Of a stretch of DNA of 64,000 nt, positions 19,907 through 28,763 are shown one piece after another. Location of the stretch: positions 53,790 through 117,789 of the forward strand of contig JARKNW010000133.1 in the NCBI GenBank assembly GCA_029976075.1, given 5' to 3'. The DNA is from Pleomorphomonas sp. GTDB lineage: Bacteria > Pseudomonadota > Alphaproteobacteria > Rhizobiales > Pleomorphomonadaceae. Under the pieces are notes generated by a model that was given only the letters and a program-made list of their open reading frames with translations, was not told the DNA's origin and made no database searches. A program made the translations under genes and the position numbers. The stretch's first letter is position 1. Every line of letters begins with the position of its first letter.

Positions 19907-20791
19907 TCATGGCAGCGCCTGAAGGCGATGCCATTCATTGGCTACACCACGCAAGTATTCGCTGTATTCGCATCGAGGCATGCTCTCAACTAAAGCTTCG
20001 AACTGCACAATGGAGAGAAATCCCCTAACAAGCGCCGCCTCTTCGGGACAACCGATTTTCACCCCCTGTCTCCTTTCAATAGTTCCTATATAAGCAGAAG
20101 CCTCGTGCAGAGCACTACTGGTTCCAGCATCAAGCCAAGCGAAACCACGGCTCAATCGCCAAACCTGCAACCTATTGTGCTTTAAGTATTCCTGATTAAT
20201 ATCAGTTATTTCCAGTTCACCTCGAGGCGAAGGCTTTATTTTCTTCGCAATCTCTAGAACACTATTATCGTAGATATATACACCCGGTACTGCATAGTTA
20301 CTTTTGGGCTTTGAAGGCTTTTCTTCTATAGAAATCGCCTTTCCATCTTTATCGAACTCCACTACCCCATATCGCTCAGGATCTTTAACATGATAAGCGA
20401 AGATTACTGCCCCCTCCATAAAGCCGCCAACGGCGCGTCGAAAATCATCGCCGCCGGAGAAAATATTGTCCCCAAGCATTAAAATCACGCCATCTGTGCC
20501 AACGAAGTCAGCCGCAATTAAAAAAGCTTGTGCAATCCCTTCAGGCTTTGGCTGCTCGCGATAAACGATTGAGACGCCCCACTGGCTACCATTTCCTAGT
20601 AGCTTTTGATATCTGTGCAAATCACTCGGCGTCGTTATTACGCAAATATCTTTTATTCCTGACGCGATAAGAACCGTAAGTGGATAATAAACCATAGGCT
20701 TATCATAAACAGCTTGAAGCTGTTTACTAGATACCTGCGTAAGGGGGTATAATCGCGAACCGGAACCGCCAGCGAGAAGAATCGCTTTCAT
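19907..20791 (-). CDS. rfbA: Glucose-1-phosphate thymidylyltransferase
   Basis: RfbA/RmlA makes dTDP-glucose from glucose-1-phosphate and dTTP, the substrate of RfbB. The 294-aa protein shows MKAILLAGGSGSRLYPLT, SKQLQAVYDKPMVYYPL, LGDNIFSGGD, the E-K-P motif ISIEEKPSKPKSNYAVPGVYIYD, and GFAWLDAGTSSALHEAS. The DNA is clearly more AT-rich (many A/T third positions) than rfbB or other neighbours, which suggests a separate recent origin. A 285-base AT-rich spacer separates it from rfbB. A small hairpin (GGCAAG/CTTGCC, 19868-19884) follows its stop. Confidence 0.95.
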   Translation of the reverse strand: MKAILLAGGSGSRLYPLTQVSSKQLQAVYDKPMVYYPLTVLIASGIKDICVITTPSDLHRYQKLLGNGSQWGVSIVYREQPKPEGIAQAFLIAADFVGTDGVILMLGDNIFSGGDDFRRAVGGFMEGAVIFAYHVKDPERYGVVEFDKDGKAISIEEKPSKPKSNYAVPGVYIYDNSVLEIAKKIKPSPRGELEITDINQEYLKHNRLQVWRLSRGFAWLDAGTSSALHEASAYIGTIERRQGVKIGCPEEAALVRGFLSIVQFEALVESMPRCEYSEYLRGVANEWHRLQALP

Positions 20792-21016
20792 TTATGCCAC
20801 CTTGCCAACTTTGGACTCCCACCCATCGACATTACTTGTATCCGAGGAGAAATGACCAAGAGCCATATCGTTTATTTGCTTTTTTCATACTTAATCAAGC
20901 AGATCCAATGGAAGATACAAATCGCATTATAAAGCTCCTTCTGCACACAGAATCCAGCTGAAAGCGCCACAGACTGTCGACCTACGAGCTTCAAGTTGGG
21001 GGCCTATATTCACTCG

Positions 21017-22177
21017 TCACGACGAAATCGAGAAGAAGCTATCGATAGCGAGGGCGGCTGCACCGCGTGCCCAGGCGTCGTCGTTCCAGAACTCGACGAA
21101 CACCTCGGTGTTCCGCTGGAAATTCTTCTCCTTGAGCGTCGCAACCAGCGGCTCGAGCAGGCACGGACCAAACAGCACGCCCTCGCCGCCGATCACCATG
21201 GTCTCCGGATCGAACAGGCTTGCGAGTGTGGCCGCCGCCGCTCCGAGCCGTCGGCCAGCGGTATCGAGAATCTCGCGCGCCACCGCGTCACCCTCCCCGG
21301 CCAACGCCGCCAAAGAGGCCGGATCAATGGTTCGATCTGACGGCCGGACGATGCCATAGGCATTGAGAATGGCGGGCAGCGAGGTCACGGCCTCAAGACA
21401 GCCAAGCCGGCCGCACTCGCAGCGCGGGCCACCCTCCACCACGGTAAGGTGACCAACTTCGCCCGCGCCGCCATAACGGCCGCGCAAGAGCTGCCCATCG
21501 ACGATCATTGCCGCGCCGATGCCACGACCAAACGAGAACACGGCAAGCGAGGAAGCCTGCCGCCCGGCTCCGAACAGATGCTCGGCTAGCGCGAAGGCGT
21601 TGACGTCATTGTCGACCCACACGGGGGTGCCGGCCAGCTCCGAAATCAGCGCGGCGATTGGCACATCCCTCCATCCGAACCGGTCGCAGCGAAGACAGAC
21701 GCCACGATCGGCGTCGTGCTGGCCAGGCATCGCAAGACCGACGCCGATCAGCCGCCGCCTATCCTCTCCCGACCGGGCGAGAAGATAACTGAGCGCATCG
21801 GAGATCGCCTTGGCGACAACCTCCGGCGAACGCGCATCCACCTCCGCCGTCAATGTGTCGATCACATTGGTACCGAGGTCTGTCAGCGTGGCGCGGAGAT
21901 TGTGCTCCATCAACTTGACGCCCAGAGACACGTGACCGGAATAATTGAGATCGAGCCGTGTCATTCGGCGGCGCCCACCGTCGGCGACCATGTCTCGCTC
22001 GGTGATGATCTGCTGTTCCAGGAGCTCGGAGGATACATAGGATATCGCCGCCGGACTAAGCCCAGTCGCCGCAGCGATGTCCGAGCGCGCGGTCGGTCCA
22101 TGCCTGCGCAAATGGTTGAGCAACAGCAGCCGGTTGAGTGTACGCGAAGTGCTCTGGTTTCCCTTCAGCGAGGGCAT
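21017..22177 (-). CDS. ROK-family transcriptional repressor (NagC/XylR type)
   Basis: A 386-aa sugar-responsive repressor. The N-terminal winged helix (SRTLNRLLLLNHLRRHG... SDIAAATGLSPAAISYVSSELL, about residues 10-55) is followed by the ROK sugar-kinase-like domain with VWVDNDVNAFALAEHLFG, FSFGRGIGAAMIVDGQLLRG, GEVGHLTVVEGGPRC and the zinc motif CECGRLGCLEA. The ATG at 22177 has GGAAG upstream; an upstream GTG (22222) would add 15 unrelated residues. It is transcribed divergently from the beta-glucosidase gene and is the likely regulator of that operon. Its 3' end is duplicated at 18370-18504. Confidence 0.93.
   Translation of the reverse strand: MPSLKGNQSTSRTLNRLLLLNHLRRHGPTARSDIAAATGLSPAAISYVSSELLEQQIITERDMVADGGRRRMTRLDLNYSGHVSLGVKLMEHNLRATLTDLGTNVIDTLTAEVDARSPEVVAKAISDALSYLLARSGEDRRRLIGVGLAMPGQHDADRGVCLRCDRFGWRDVPIAALISELAGTPVWVDNDVNAFALAEHLFGAGRQASSLAVFSFGRGIGAAMIVDGQLLRGRYGGAGEVGHLTVVEGGPRCECGRLGCLEAVTSLPAILNAYGIVRPSDRTIDPASLAALAGEGDAVAREILDTAGRRLGAAAATLASLFDPETMVIGGEGVLFGPCLLEPLVATLKEKNFQRNTEVFVEFWNDDAWARGAAALAIDSFFSISS
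21018..21151 (+). repeat. Direct repeat, copy 2 of 2 (partner 18371-18504)
   Basis: This is the 3' end of the intact ROK gene, repeated in the same orientation 2647 bases to the left. The space between the copies holds only rfbB, rfbA and AT-rich spacers. Confidence 0.9.
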
Positions 22178-22376
22178 GAAGACGCTTCCGTTAAGAGGAG
22201 CGCGCGGCTCCGTTCGCTTCACTTATAAAAATGAAAGGCTGCGTGATTCAACAGCCCGGATTTCTCCGTATGGCTTCGGTCTGTCCCGCCCATCAATCGG
22301 AAACATGACAGAATCCAGGAGCTCGGCAGTGGTTGCAGCCAACCCACATAAATTTCGATGATCAAAATTACCCCAC

Positions 22377-22406
22377 TTGACTCGACTTTCATTTCATTTA
22401 ATTAAT
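22377..22406 (+). promoter_or_regulatory. Putative promoter of the beta-glucosidase operon
   Basis: TTGACT (22377-22382) stands 18 bases from ATTAAT (22401-22406), a reasonable sigma-70-type pair 35 bases before the GH1 start codon. The -10 lies inside the palindrome described next, so repressor binding there would block the promoter. Confidence 0.45.
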
Positions 22407-22411
22407 TGAAA
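22392..22411. promoter_or_regulatory. Putative ROK operator (20-bp palindrome)
   Basis: TTTCATTTAATTAATTGAAA is a palindrome with a single mismatched pair (positions 6 and 15). It lies in the divergent spacer between the ROK gene and the beta-glucosidase and overlaps the predicted -10. ROK repressors such as NagC bind AT-rich palindromes of about this size. Binding by this ROK protein is inferred. Confidence 0.5.
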
Positions 22412-22440
22412 CATATCCAGTCATCAAGGCGGTTGTCAGA

Positions 22441-23778
22441 ATGCCTCGTTCCACTCGCGCGCAGTTTCCTGGAGATTTCCGGTGGGGTGTTGCGACCTCT
22501 GCCTTGCAGATCGAAGGCGCTTCCGACATCGACGGCCGCCGTCCGTCGGTCTGGGACATGTTTGCCGCCAAGCCGGGCCACATCCGAAATGGCGATAGGC
22601 CGACCTTGGCCTGCGACCACTACCATCACCTTGAGGAAGACCTCGATCTCATCAAGGCGCTGGGGGTTGGCGCCTATCGGTTTTCCGTCTCCTGGCCGCG
22701 CATCCTGCCGACAGGAACCGGCGCGGTGAACGAGGCCGGCCTCGCCTTCTACGATCGTCTGGTCGATGGGCTGCTGGAGCGCGACATCGAACCCTGGCTG
22801 ACTCTTTATCACTGGGATCTGCCGCAGCCACTCGAGGATGCCGGCGGCTGGCCACGCCGGGACACTGCCCTCGCCTTCGCCGATTTCGCCGACGTGTTAT
22901 CCCGCCGGCTCGGCGACCGGGTGAAACGCTGGATCACCCACAACGAGCCCTGGTGCAGCACCATCAAGGGCTACTACGAGGGCGAGTTCGCTCCCGGCAA
23001 GCGCGATCTTGCAGCGGCGATCCAGGCCACCCATCACGTTCTCCTCTCGCATGGCTTGGCGTTGCCGGTGCTCAGGGCCAATGTCGCGGACGCGAGTTGC
23101 GGTATCGCGCTCAGCCTGCACCCTATTCATACGGCGTCCGATTCCGAAGCCGACCGGCTCGCGGCCATCCGCCACGATGGTCTCAGGAACCGCTGGTTCC
23201 TGGACCCCCTGCATGGTCAGGGCTATCCCGAAGACGTGTTGCGCGAGCTCGGTGATGCCGCGCCGACGATTGTCGAAGGGGATCTCGCGACGATCGCCGG
23301 GAAGACCGACTTCCTCGGCATCAACTATTATTTCCGCGAGATCGTCGCCGACGATCCCAAGGGCGGGCCGATGCGGTCACGCGTCGTTGAGGCCGAGGCT
23401 TCAGACGTCACGGGCTTTGGCTGGGAGGTCTATCCCGAGGGACTAACCGAACTGCTCATGCGCGTGACGCGGGACTACCAGCCGGCTCCCATCGCCATTA
23501 CCGAGAATGGAGCCACCTACCCCGACGAGATCAGCGCCGATGGCGCCGTTCATGACGAACGGCGCGCGCTTTACATCCATCGCCATATAGATGCTCTGCG
23601 CGCGGCAATGGACGGCGGCGTCGATCTCATCGGCTATTTCGTCTGGAGCCTGCTCGACAACTTCGAGTGGGCGGAAGGCTACTCCAAGCGGTTTGGCTTG
23701 GTTCACGTCGATTTCGCAACCCAGAAGCGGACCATGAAAGACAGTGGTCGCTGGCTCGCCAGTTTCTTGAAAGGCTGA
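22441..23778 (+). CDS. Beta-glucosidase, glycoside hydrolase family 1
   Basis: A 445-aa cytoplasmic GH1 enzyme cleaving beta-glucosides brought in by the adjacent transporter. Seen: FRWGVATSALQIEGA (sugar-binding Gln), [24 protein letters not shown], the acid/base ITHNEPW (Glu169), the nucleophile IAITENGATY (Glu355), and FVWSLLDNFEWAEGYSKRFGL. There is no signal peptide. AAGGCGG precedes the ATG. It is the first gene of an operon with four ABC-transporter genes, divergent from the ROK regulator. Exact sugar specificity cannot be read, but beta-1,x-linked glucose disaccharides are likely. Confidence 0.93.
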   Translation: MPRSTRAQFPGDFRWGVATSALQIEGASDIDGRRPSVWDMFAAKPGHIRNGDRPTLACDHYHHLEEDLDLIKALGVGAYRFSVSWPRILPTGTGAVNEAGLAFYDRLVDGLLERDIEPWLTLYHWDLPQPLEDAGGWPRRDTALAFADFADVLSRRLGDRVKRWITHNEPWCSTIKGYYEGEFAPGKRDLAAAIQATHHVLLSHGLALPVLRANVADASCGIALSLHPIHTASDSEADRLAAIRHDGLRNRWFLDPLHGQGYPEDVLRELGDAAPTIVEGDLATIAGKTDFLGINYYFREIVADDPKGGPMRSRVVEAEASDVTGFGWEVYPEGLTELLMRVTRDYQPAPIAITENGATYPDEISADGAVHDERRALYIHRHIDALRAAMDGGVDLIGYFVWSLLDNFEWAEGYSKRFGLVHVDFATQKRTMKDSGRWLASFLKG

Positions 23779-23851
23779 GCCGGCCTCAGCGGATGACAGT
23801 GTTGGAGGGGTCCGAAGGGAGAGTATCGGGCCGCGACGAAGGAGGAGAAAG

Positions 23852-25078
23852 ATGTTCACGAAACTTGGAGTGCTGGGCTCGGTCATGGCCTTTGCCCTGA
23901 CAACGACCACGCCGGTATTTGCCGGCACCGCCGAGGTCATTCACTGGTGGACCACCGGCGGCGAAGCGGCGGCGCTGAAAATTCTCGTCGATGCCTATCA
24001 GAAGACCGGCAACACCTGGAAGGACAACCCGGTGGCCGGCGGCGAGGCGGCCCGCATGGTGGCCCGCACCCGCATCCTCGGCGGCGATCCGCCGACGTCC
24101 ATGCAGTGGCAGGTCGGCGCGCCGCTGATGGCGCTCGCCGAAGAAGGCCAGCTCAACGATATCGACGCCGTGGCCCAGGATTGGGACAAGCTGCTGCCCA
24201 AGGTGATCGCCGACAACGCCAAGTTCAAGGGCAAGTACGTCACGGCGCCGATGGACATTCATGGCCACAACTGGCTGTGGGGCAACCAGGCCGTTCTCGA
24301 CGACGTCGGCATTCCCATGCCGAAGACCTGGGAAGACCTGATTGCCTCGGCCGACAAGATCCGCGCCAAGGGCTATATCCCCCTCGCCCTCGGTGGCCAG
24401 TCCTGGCAGGAAATCTTCGTCTTCGAAAGCATCCTGATCGACGTGGGCGGCCGCGATTTCCTGACCAAGGTCACCTATGACCTTGATGACACGGCATTGC
24501 GCAGCCCCGAGATGCTGAAGGCCTTCGAAATCTTCGCCAAGGTGCGCGACCTCGTCGATCCCGGCAGCCCGAGCCGTGACTGGAACATCACCGGTGGCCT
24601 GCTGATCAACGGCAAGGCGGCCTACATGATCATGGGCGACTGGCTGAAGGGCGAGTTCGTGGCGGCCAACAAGGCGCCGGGCAAGGACATCGCCTGCGAA
24701 GTCTTCCCGGCTGGCGGCAAGACGCTGGTGTTCGGCACCGATGCCTTCGCCATGACCGCCGTCAAGGACCCGGCGGCCCGCGAGGCCCAGCTCGCGCTCG
24801 CCAAGACGATCATGGATCCGGTGGTGCAGAAGGAATTCAGTCTGCGCAAGGGCTCGATCCCGCCGCGCCTCGACATCGACAAGACCGGCTTCGATCCCTG
24901 CGCCCAGATCGCCATGGGCGAAGCGGCCGAAGGCCATCTGTTCCTCGTTCCGGACAACGTGACCGACGCCACCGGCATCGGCGCGCTGGTCGACCAGATG
25001 ACCACGTTCCTGCACAGCAAGATGACGCCGCAGGAAGGCGTCACGGCCATGGCCGATGCCATAGCCGCGACCCGCTGA
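23852..25078 (+). CDS. Sugar ABC transporter substrate-binding protein (CUT1)
   Basis: A 408-aa periplasmic binding protein. The signal peptide is MFTKLGVLGSVMAFALTTTTPVFA (1-24). The mature start GTAEVIHWWTTGGEAAALKILVDAYQ and the segments PMDIHGHNWLWGNQAVLDDVGIPMPKTWEDL and GKAAYMIMGDWLKGEF are typical of family-1 sugar-binding proteins related to GtsA (glucose/mannose). The ATG is preceded by GAAGGAGGAGAAAG. It follows the beta-glucosidase by 73 bases without an obvious terminator and is the binding component for the two permeases and the ATPase downstream. Confidence 0.92.
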   Translation: MFTKLGVLGSVMAFALTTTTPVFAGTAEVIHWWTTGGEAAALKILVDAYQKTGNTWKDNPVAGGEAARMVARTRILGGDPPTSMQWQVGAPLMALAEEGQLNDIDAVAQDWDKLLPKVIADNAKFKGKYVTAPMDIHGHNWLWGNQAVLDDVGIPMPKTWEDLIASADKIRAKGYIPLALGGQSWQEIFVFESILIDVGGRDFLTKVTYDLDDTALRSPEMLKAFEIFAKVRDLVDPGSPSRDWNITGGLLINGKAAYMIMGDWLKGEFVAANKAPGKDIACEVFPAGGKTLVFGTDAFAMTAVKDPAAREAQLALAKTIMDPVVQKEFSLRKGSIPPRLDIDKTGFDPCAQIAMGEAAEGHLFLVPDNVTDATGIGALVDQMTTFLHSKMTPQEGVTAMADAIAATR

Positions 25079-25149
25079 TAGGATTTCGACACGTTGGGCC
25101 GGCGGTAAACCCGCCGGTCTGCCTCCGATCCGTGAAGCGAGCTCCGATC

Positions 25150-26022
25150 ATGCGCAGATTCCTCCAGCGGCACGTGTCGCAGGTCGCCCTATCGCCGTCC
25201 CTGGCGCTGATCGCGATCTTTCTCTACGGGTTCATCGCCTACACGGCCGCCGTCTCCACGACCAACAGCAAGGCCTTCCCGCGCTTCGACAGCTTCGTCG
25301 GGCTGGAACAATACTGGCGCCTGTTCCACACGCCGCGCTGGCATGTCGCCTTCACCAACATGTTCCTGTTCGGCGGGTTGTTCCTGCTCGTCACCATTTC
25401 GCTCGGTCTCGTCATCGCGATCCTGATCGACCAGCGCATTCGCGCCGAGAGCTTCTTCCGGTCGATCGTCATGTACCCGATGGCCATGTCTTTCGTGGTA
25501 ACGGGTATCATCTGGCAGTGGCTGCTCAACCCAACGCTCGGTATCGAGGTGATGGTGCATCAGCTCGGCTTTACGAGCTTCCGCCTCGGTTGGCTGACCA
25601 ATCCCGATACCGTCATCTGGGCTCTGGTGGTCGCTGCCTTCTGGCAGGGCTGCGGCCTCGTCATGGCACTGTTCCTCGCCGGCCTGCGCGGCATCGATGA
25701 GGACATCTGGAAGGCGGCGGCGGTCGACGGTATCCCCGCCTGGCGGGTCTACGTCTACATCGTCATCCCGATGCTGGCACCGGTGTTCCTCACCATCGTC
25801 GTGCTGCTGTCGCTGTCGATCGTTCGCGCTTTCGATCTCGTGGTGGCGCTGACCAACGGCGGCCCCGGCGTATCGTCCGACCTGCCGTCGGTGTTCATGT
25901 TCGACATGGCGTTCCGCCGCACCAATCTCGGTCTGTCGGCCGCCTCGGCGGTAGTGATGCTGGGCACCGTTCTGGCCATCCTGATTCCCTATCTCTACAT
26001 GGAAACGAGGGAGCGCGCCTGA
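25150..26022 (+). CDS. Sugar ABC transporter permease 1 (MalF/UgpA type)
   Basis: A 290-aa inner-membrane permease of the CUT1 group, with six predicted membrane segments. The EAA loop reads EDIWKAAAVDGIPAWRVYVYIVIPML. The N-terminus MRRFLQRHVSQVALSPSLALIAIFLYGF is normal for the family. An upstream GTG at 25132 is possible; neither start has a strong ribosome site. Its stop overlaps the next permease start (TGATG). Confidence 0.92.
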   Translation: MRRFLQRHVSQVALSPSLALIAIFLYGFIAYTAAVSTTNSKAFPRFDSFVGLEQYWRLFHTPRWHVAFTNMFLFGGLFLLVTISLGLVIAILIDQRIRAESFFRSIVMYPMAMSFVVTGIIWQWLLNPTLGIEVMVHQLGFTSFRLGWLTNPDTVIWALVVAAFWQGCGLVMALFLAGLRGIDEDIWKAAAVDGIPAWRVYVYIVIPMLAPVFLTIVVLLSLSIVRAFDLVVALTNGGPGVSSDLPSVFMFDMAFRRTNLGLSAASAVVMLGTVLAILIPYLYMETRERA

Positions 26023-26936
26023 TGTCGGCCTCGACTGAAGCAGTGTCTCGGGCCGCGCGATCCGGCTGGCTGACGCCCCGGCGCCGCAAGGCCATTCTGG
26101 CGCGCGGCGTTCTGTACCTGCTGCTCGCCATCGTCGCACTGTTCTTCGCTGGCCCGCTCTACATCCTGCTGAGCACGTCGTTCAAGACGATGCCGGAGAT
26201 CCAGTCTGGCGGGCTGATGACGCTGCCGCACGAGCCGACGGTCCAGCCCTGGATCACCGCCTGGGGTGAGGCCTGCATCGGCATCACCTGCGGCGGTCTC
26301 AAGGGCTATTTCGGCAACTCGATGGTGATGACCATCCCCGCCGTTCTGATCTCGGTGATGATCGGCGCCATCAACGGCTATGCGCTGGCCAAATGGCCGT
26401 TTCCGGGTGCCCGCTTCGTATTCGCCGCGCTGGTGGCCGGCAACTTCGTGCCGTTCCAGGTGGTGTTGGCGCCGGTGGCCGTAACGCTTCGCACGCTCGG
26501 CCTGTTCGGCTCGGTCGAGGGACTGATCCTGATCCACGTGATCTACGGCATCCCCATCACCACCATGCTGTTCCGCAACTTCTTCCTGTCGGTCCCCAAC
26601 GACCTGATCAAGGCGGCGCGCATCGATGGCGCCGGTTTCTTCTGGATCTTCTTCCGCATCGTACTGCCGCTGTCGCCGTCGGTGATCGTGGTGGCGCTGA
26701 TCCTGCAGTTCACCGGCATCTGGAACGACTTCCTGTTCGCCGTTTCCTTCTCCAATCCGTCGAGCGCACCGATGACGGTGGCCCTCAACAATCTGGTCAA
26801 CTCCAACTTCGGGGTGAAGGAATACAACGTCCACATGGCGGCGACGGTGATCGCCGCTGCCCCCACCCTCATCCTCTACATCCTGCTGGGCCGCTACTTC
26901 CTGCGCGGCATGACCGCCGGGGCCGTCAAGGGTTGA
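26022..26936 (+). CDS. Sugar ABC transporter permease 2 (MalG/UgpE type)
   Basis: A 304-aa inner-membrane permease. Its N-terminal cytoplasmic stretch is rich in Arg; six membrane segments follow, with a family-typical LLSTSFKTMPEIQSGG early and the EAA loop NDLIKAARIDGAGFFWIFFRIVLPLSP. Start ATG overlaps the previous gene by one base pair of the TGATG junction, so translation is probably coupled. The second half of the channel for this sugar importer. Confidence 0.93.
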   Translation: MSASTEAVSRAARSGWLTPRRRKAILARGVLYLLLAIVALFFAGPLYILLSTSFKTMPEIQSGGLMTLPHEPTVQPWITAWGEACIGITCGGLKGYFGNSMVMTIPAVLISVMIGAINGYALAKWPFPGARFVFAALVAGNFVPFQVVLAPVAVTLRTLGLFGSVEGLILIHVIYGIPITTMLFRNFFLSVPNDLIKAARIDGAGFFWIFFRIVLPLSPSVIVVALILQFTGIWNDFLFAVSFSNPSSAPMTVALNNLVNSNFGVKEYNVHMAATVIAAAPTLILYILLGRYFLRGMTAGAVKG

Positions 26937-26941
26937 CCGTC

Positions 26942-28024
26942 ATGATCGACATCCGCATTTCCAACTGCAACAAGAACTACGGTTCGCTCAGGGTCCTCAA
27001 GGACATCAACCTCGAGATCGAACGCGGCGAGTTCATCGTGCTCTTGGGGCCGTCGGGCTGCGGCAAGTCGACGCTCTTGCATATCGTGGCAGGGCTCGAC
27101 CGACTGAGCTCGGGCGAGATCGAGATCGGCGGCCACGACGTCACCGACGTCGAGCCCAAGGATCGCGACATCGCCATGGTGTTCCAGTCCTACGCCCTCT
27201 ATCCGACCATGAGCGTGCGCAGCAACATGGAGTTCGGTCTTCGCATGCGTGGCAAGCCACTGTCGGAAATCCGGCCGCTGGTCGAGGAAAAGGCCCGCAT
27301 GCTGCACATCGATCATCTGCTCGACCGACGGCCGAGCCAGCTCTCCGGCGGCCAGCGCCAGCGCGTCGCCATCGGTCGCGCCCTGGTGCGCGACCCCAAG
27401 GTTTTCCTGTTCGACGAGCCGCTCTCCAATCTCGACGCCAAGCTGCGCGCCAGCATGCGCACCGAAATCAAGAAGTTGCACCAATCGCTGGGAACGACGG
27501 CGATCTACGTCACCCACGACCAACTTGAGGCGATGACGCTTGCCACCCGCATGGTGGTGATGAAGGCTGGCGAGATCCAGCAGGTCGGCAAACCGGAGGA
27601 GGTCTATCACCGGCCGGTCAACCTGTTCGTCGCCGACTTCCTGGGTAATCCCGGCATGAACTTCATGAAGGGGCATCTTCGCATCGACGGCAACCGCGTG
27701 TCGGCCGACGTAGGCGCTGCGACGATACCGCTCGATGGCTATGGGTTTGAAACACCGCCAACCGACGGGCAAGCTGTGGTCGTTGGCCTCCGCCCGGAAT
27801 CCGTGCAGCCGGCAAACGGCAACGACGCTTTCACCCTCACGCTCAAACCAACACTGACCGAACATACAGGGTCGGACAACTTGGTGGTGATGGCGATGGG
27901 CGACCAGGAGATTGTCGGCAAGTTCCCCACCGACACACTGCCAAAGCTTGGAGAACCGGTCACAATCAGCTTTGATCTCGGCCGTCTGTCGGTATTCGAC
28001 GCTCAGACCGAGCGGCGCATTTAA
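26942..28024 (+). CDS. Sugar ABC transporter ATPase (UgpC/MsmK type)
   Basis: A 360-aa ATPase: Walker [13 protein letters not shown]-loop [14 protein letters not shown], signature [15 protein letters not shown], Walker [18 protein letters not shown]-loop [16 protein letters not shown]-terminal OB-type regulatory domain (from about residue 240) has [13 protein letters not shown]. It starts 5 bases after permease 2 and is the last gene of the operon. ATPases of this type are often shared by several CUT1 importers. Confidence 0.94.
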   Translation: MIDIRISNCNKNYGSLRVLKDINLEIERGEFIVLLGPSGCGKSTLLHIVAGLDRLSSGEIEIGGHDVTDVEPKDRDIAMVFQSYALYPTMSVRSNMEFGLRMRGKPLSEIRPLVEEKARMLHIDHLLDRRPSQLSGGQRQRVAIGRALVRDPKVFLFDEPLSNLDAKLRASMRTEIKKLHQSLGTTAIYVTHDQLEAMTLATRMVVMKAGEIQQVGKPEEVYHRPVNLFVADFLGNPGMNFMKGHLRIDGNRVSADVGAATIPLDGYGFETPPTDGQAVVVGLRPESVQPANGNDAFTLTLKPTLTEHTGSDNLVVMAMGDQEIVGKFPTDTLPKLGEPVTISFDLGRLSVFDAQTERRI

Positions 28025-28030
28025 GGCCGA

Positions 28031-28621
28031 TCAGAGCGGGCGTTTGGCCTGCAGACCGGAAATCATGATGTCGATGATGGCGGCTGCCGCAGCCTCTTCG
28101 TCGTCGCGACCACCGCTGAACCTGACCATGCCTGCGAGTGCCCGCAGCAGGTCGATTGGCTCGGTGTCGATGCCGATGTCACCGGCAGTTACGGCGTTCC
28201 CCACCAAGAGATCGATCGTCCGCCTAGTCGCTGCGCCGGAAGCGGCAAAGAGTGACGACTTGCCGTCGGCAAGTGAGTCCAAGAGTTCCATCATGCCGTT
28301 CTTGACGGACAGGTAGCCGAAGAACAGGCGCATCCATTCTCTCAGCGCCTCGACCGGCGGCCGGCTGGCCGCAAGCTCGGCAGCCGCCCGCACCAACTGG
28401 TCGCTCTCGTTTCGATAGACCGCTTCGATCAGGGCGTCGCGCGTTGGAAAATGCCGATAGAGCGTACCGATACCGACGCCAGCCGTCCGGGCCACTTCCT
28501 CGAGGCTGGCAGCCCCTCCCCTCTCGGCGAATACCGCCTTGGCTGCGTCGATCAGGCGGGAGCGGTTGCGCTCGGCATCGGCGCGCGGCTTGCGAGTCGG
28601 CTTTTCGGCGCTGTCGATCAC
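28031..28621 (-). CDS. TetR/AcrR-family transcriptional regulator
   Basis: A 196-aa repressor. The HTH region reads RNRSRLIDAAKAVFAERGGAASLEEVARTAGVGIGTLYRHFPTRDALIEAVY, and a helical ligand-binding domain follows. The only sensible start in frame is GTG 28621, with AAGGGG upstream. The frame stays open far to the right but overlaps the operator and the SDR gene, so the longer reading is rejected. It is divergent from the SDR gene, which it probably controls through the palindrome at 28644-28660. Confidence 0.9.
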   Translation of the reverse strand: MIDSAEKPTRKPRADAERNRSRLIDAAKAVFAERGGAASLEEVARTAGVGIGTLYRHFPTRDALIEAVYRNESDQLVRAAAELAASRPPVEALREWMRLFFGYLSVKNGMMELLDSLADGKSSLFAASGAATRRTIDLLVGNAVTAGDIGIDTEPIDLLRALAGMVRFSGGRDDEEAAAAAIIDIMISGLQAKRPL

Positions 28622-28643
28622 GTCCGCGTGAACCCCTTGATAA

Positions 28644-28660
28644 ACGGAGGATGCCTCCGT
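28644..28660. promoter_or_regulatory. Putative TetR operator
   Basis: ACGGAGG-ATG-CCTCCGT is a perfect inverted repeat of 7-bp arms, 23 bases upstream of the TetR start codon in the divergent TetR/SDR spacer. A weaker second site (GCGGAGACAGCCTCC, 28671-28685) sits about 27 bases away. Spacing and symmetry suit a TetR dimer; binding is inferred. Confidence 0.65.
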
Positions 28661-28763
28661 ATTTTCAAAAGCGGAGACAGCCTCCTCTTTTATTCTGAAA
28701 CTGGCCGCCGAGCAATGGTTCGCCCGGTCCTGCTGGAGCAATCTCGAGACAGGGAGGAAAGAT

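Noticed and set aside
23786..25015. A minus-strand frame of about 400 codons opposite the sugar-binding protein
   Set aside because: Complementary shadow without motifs; the sense gene has a signal peptide and a family match.
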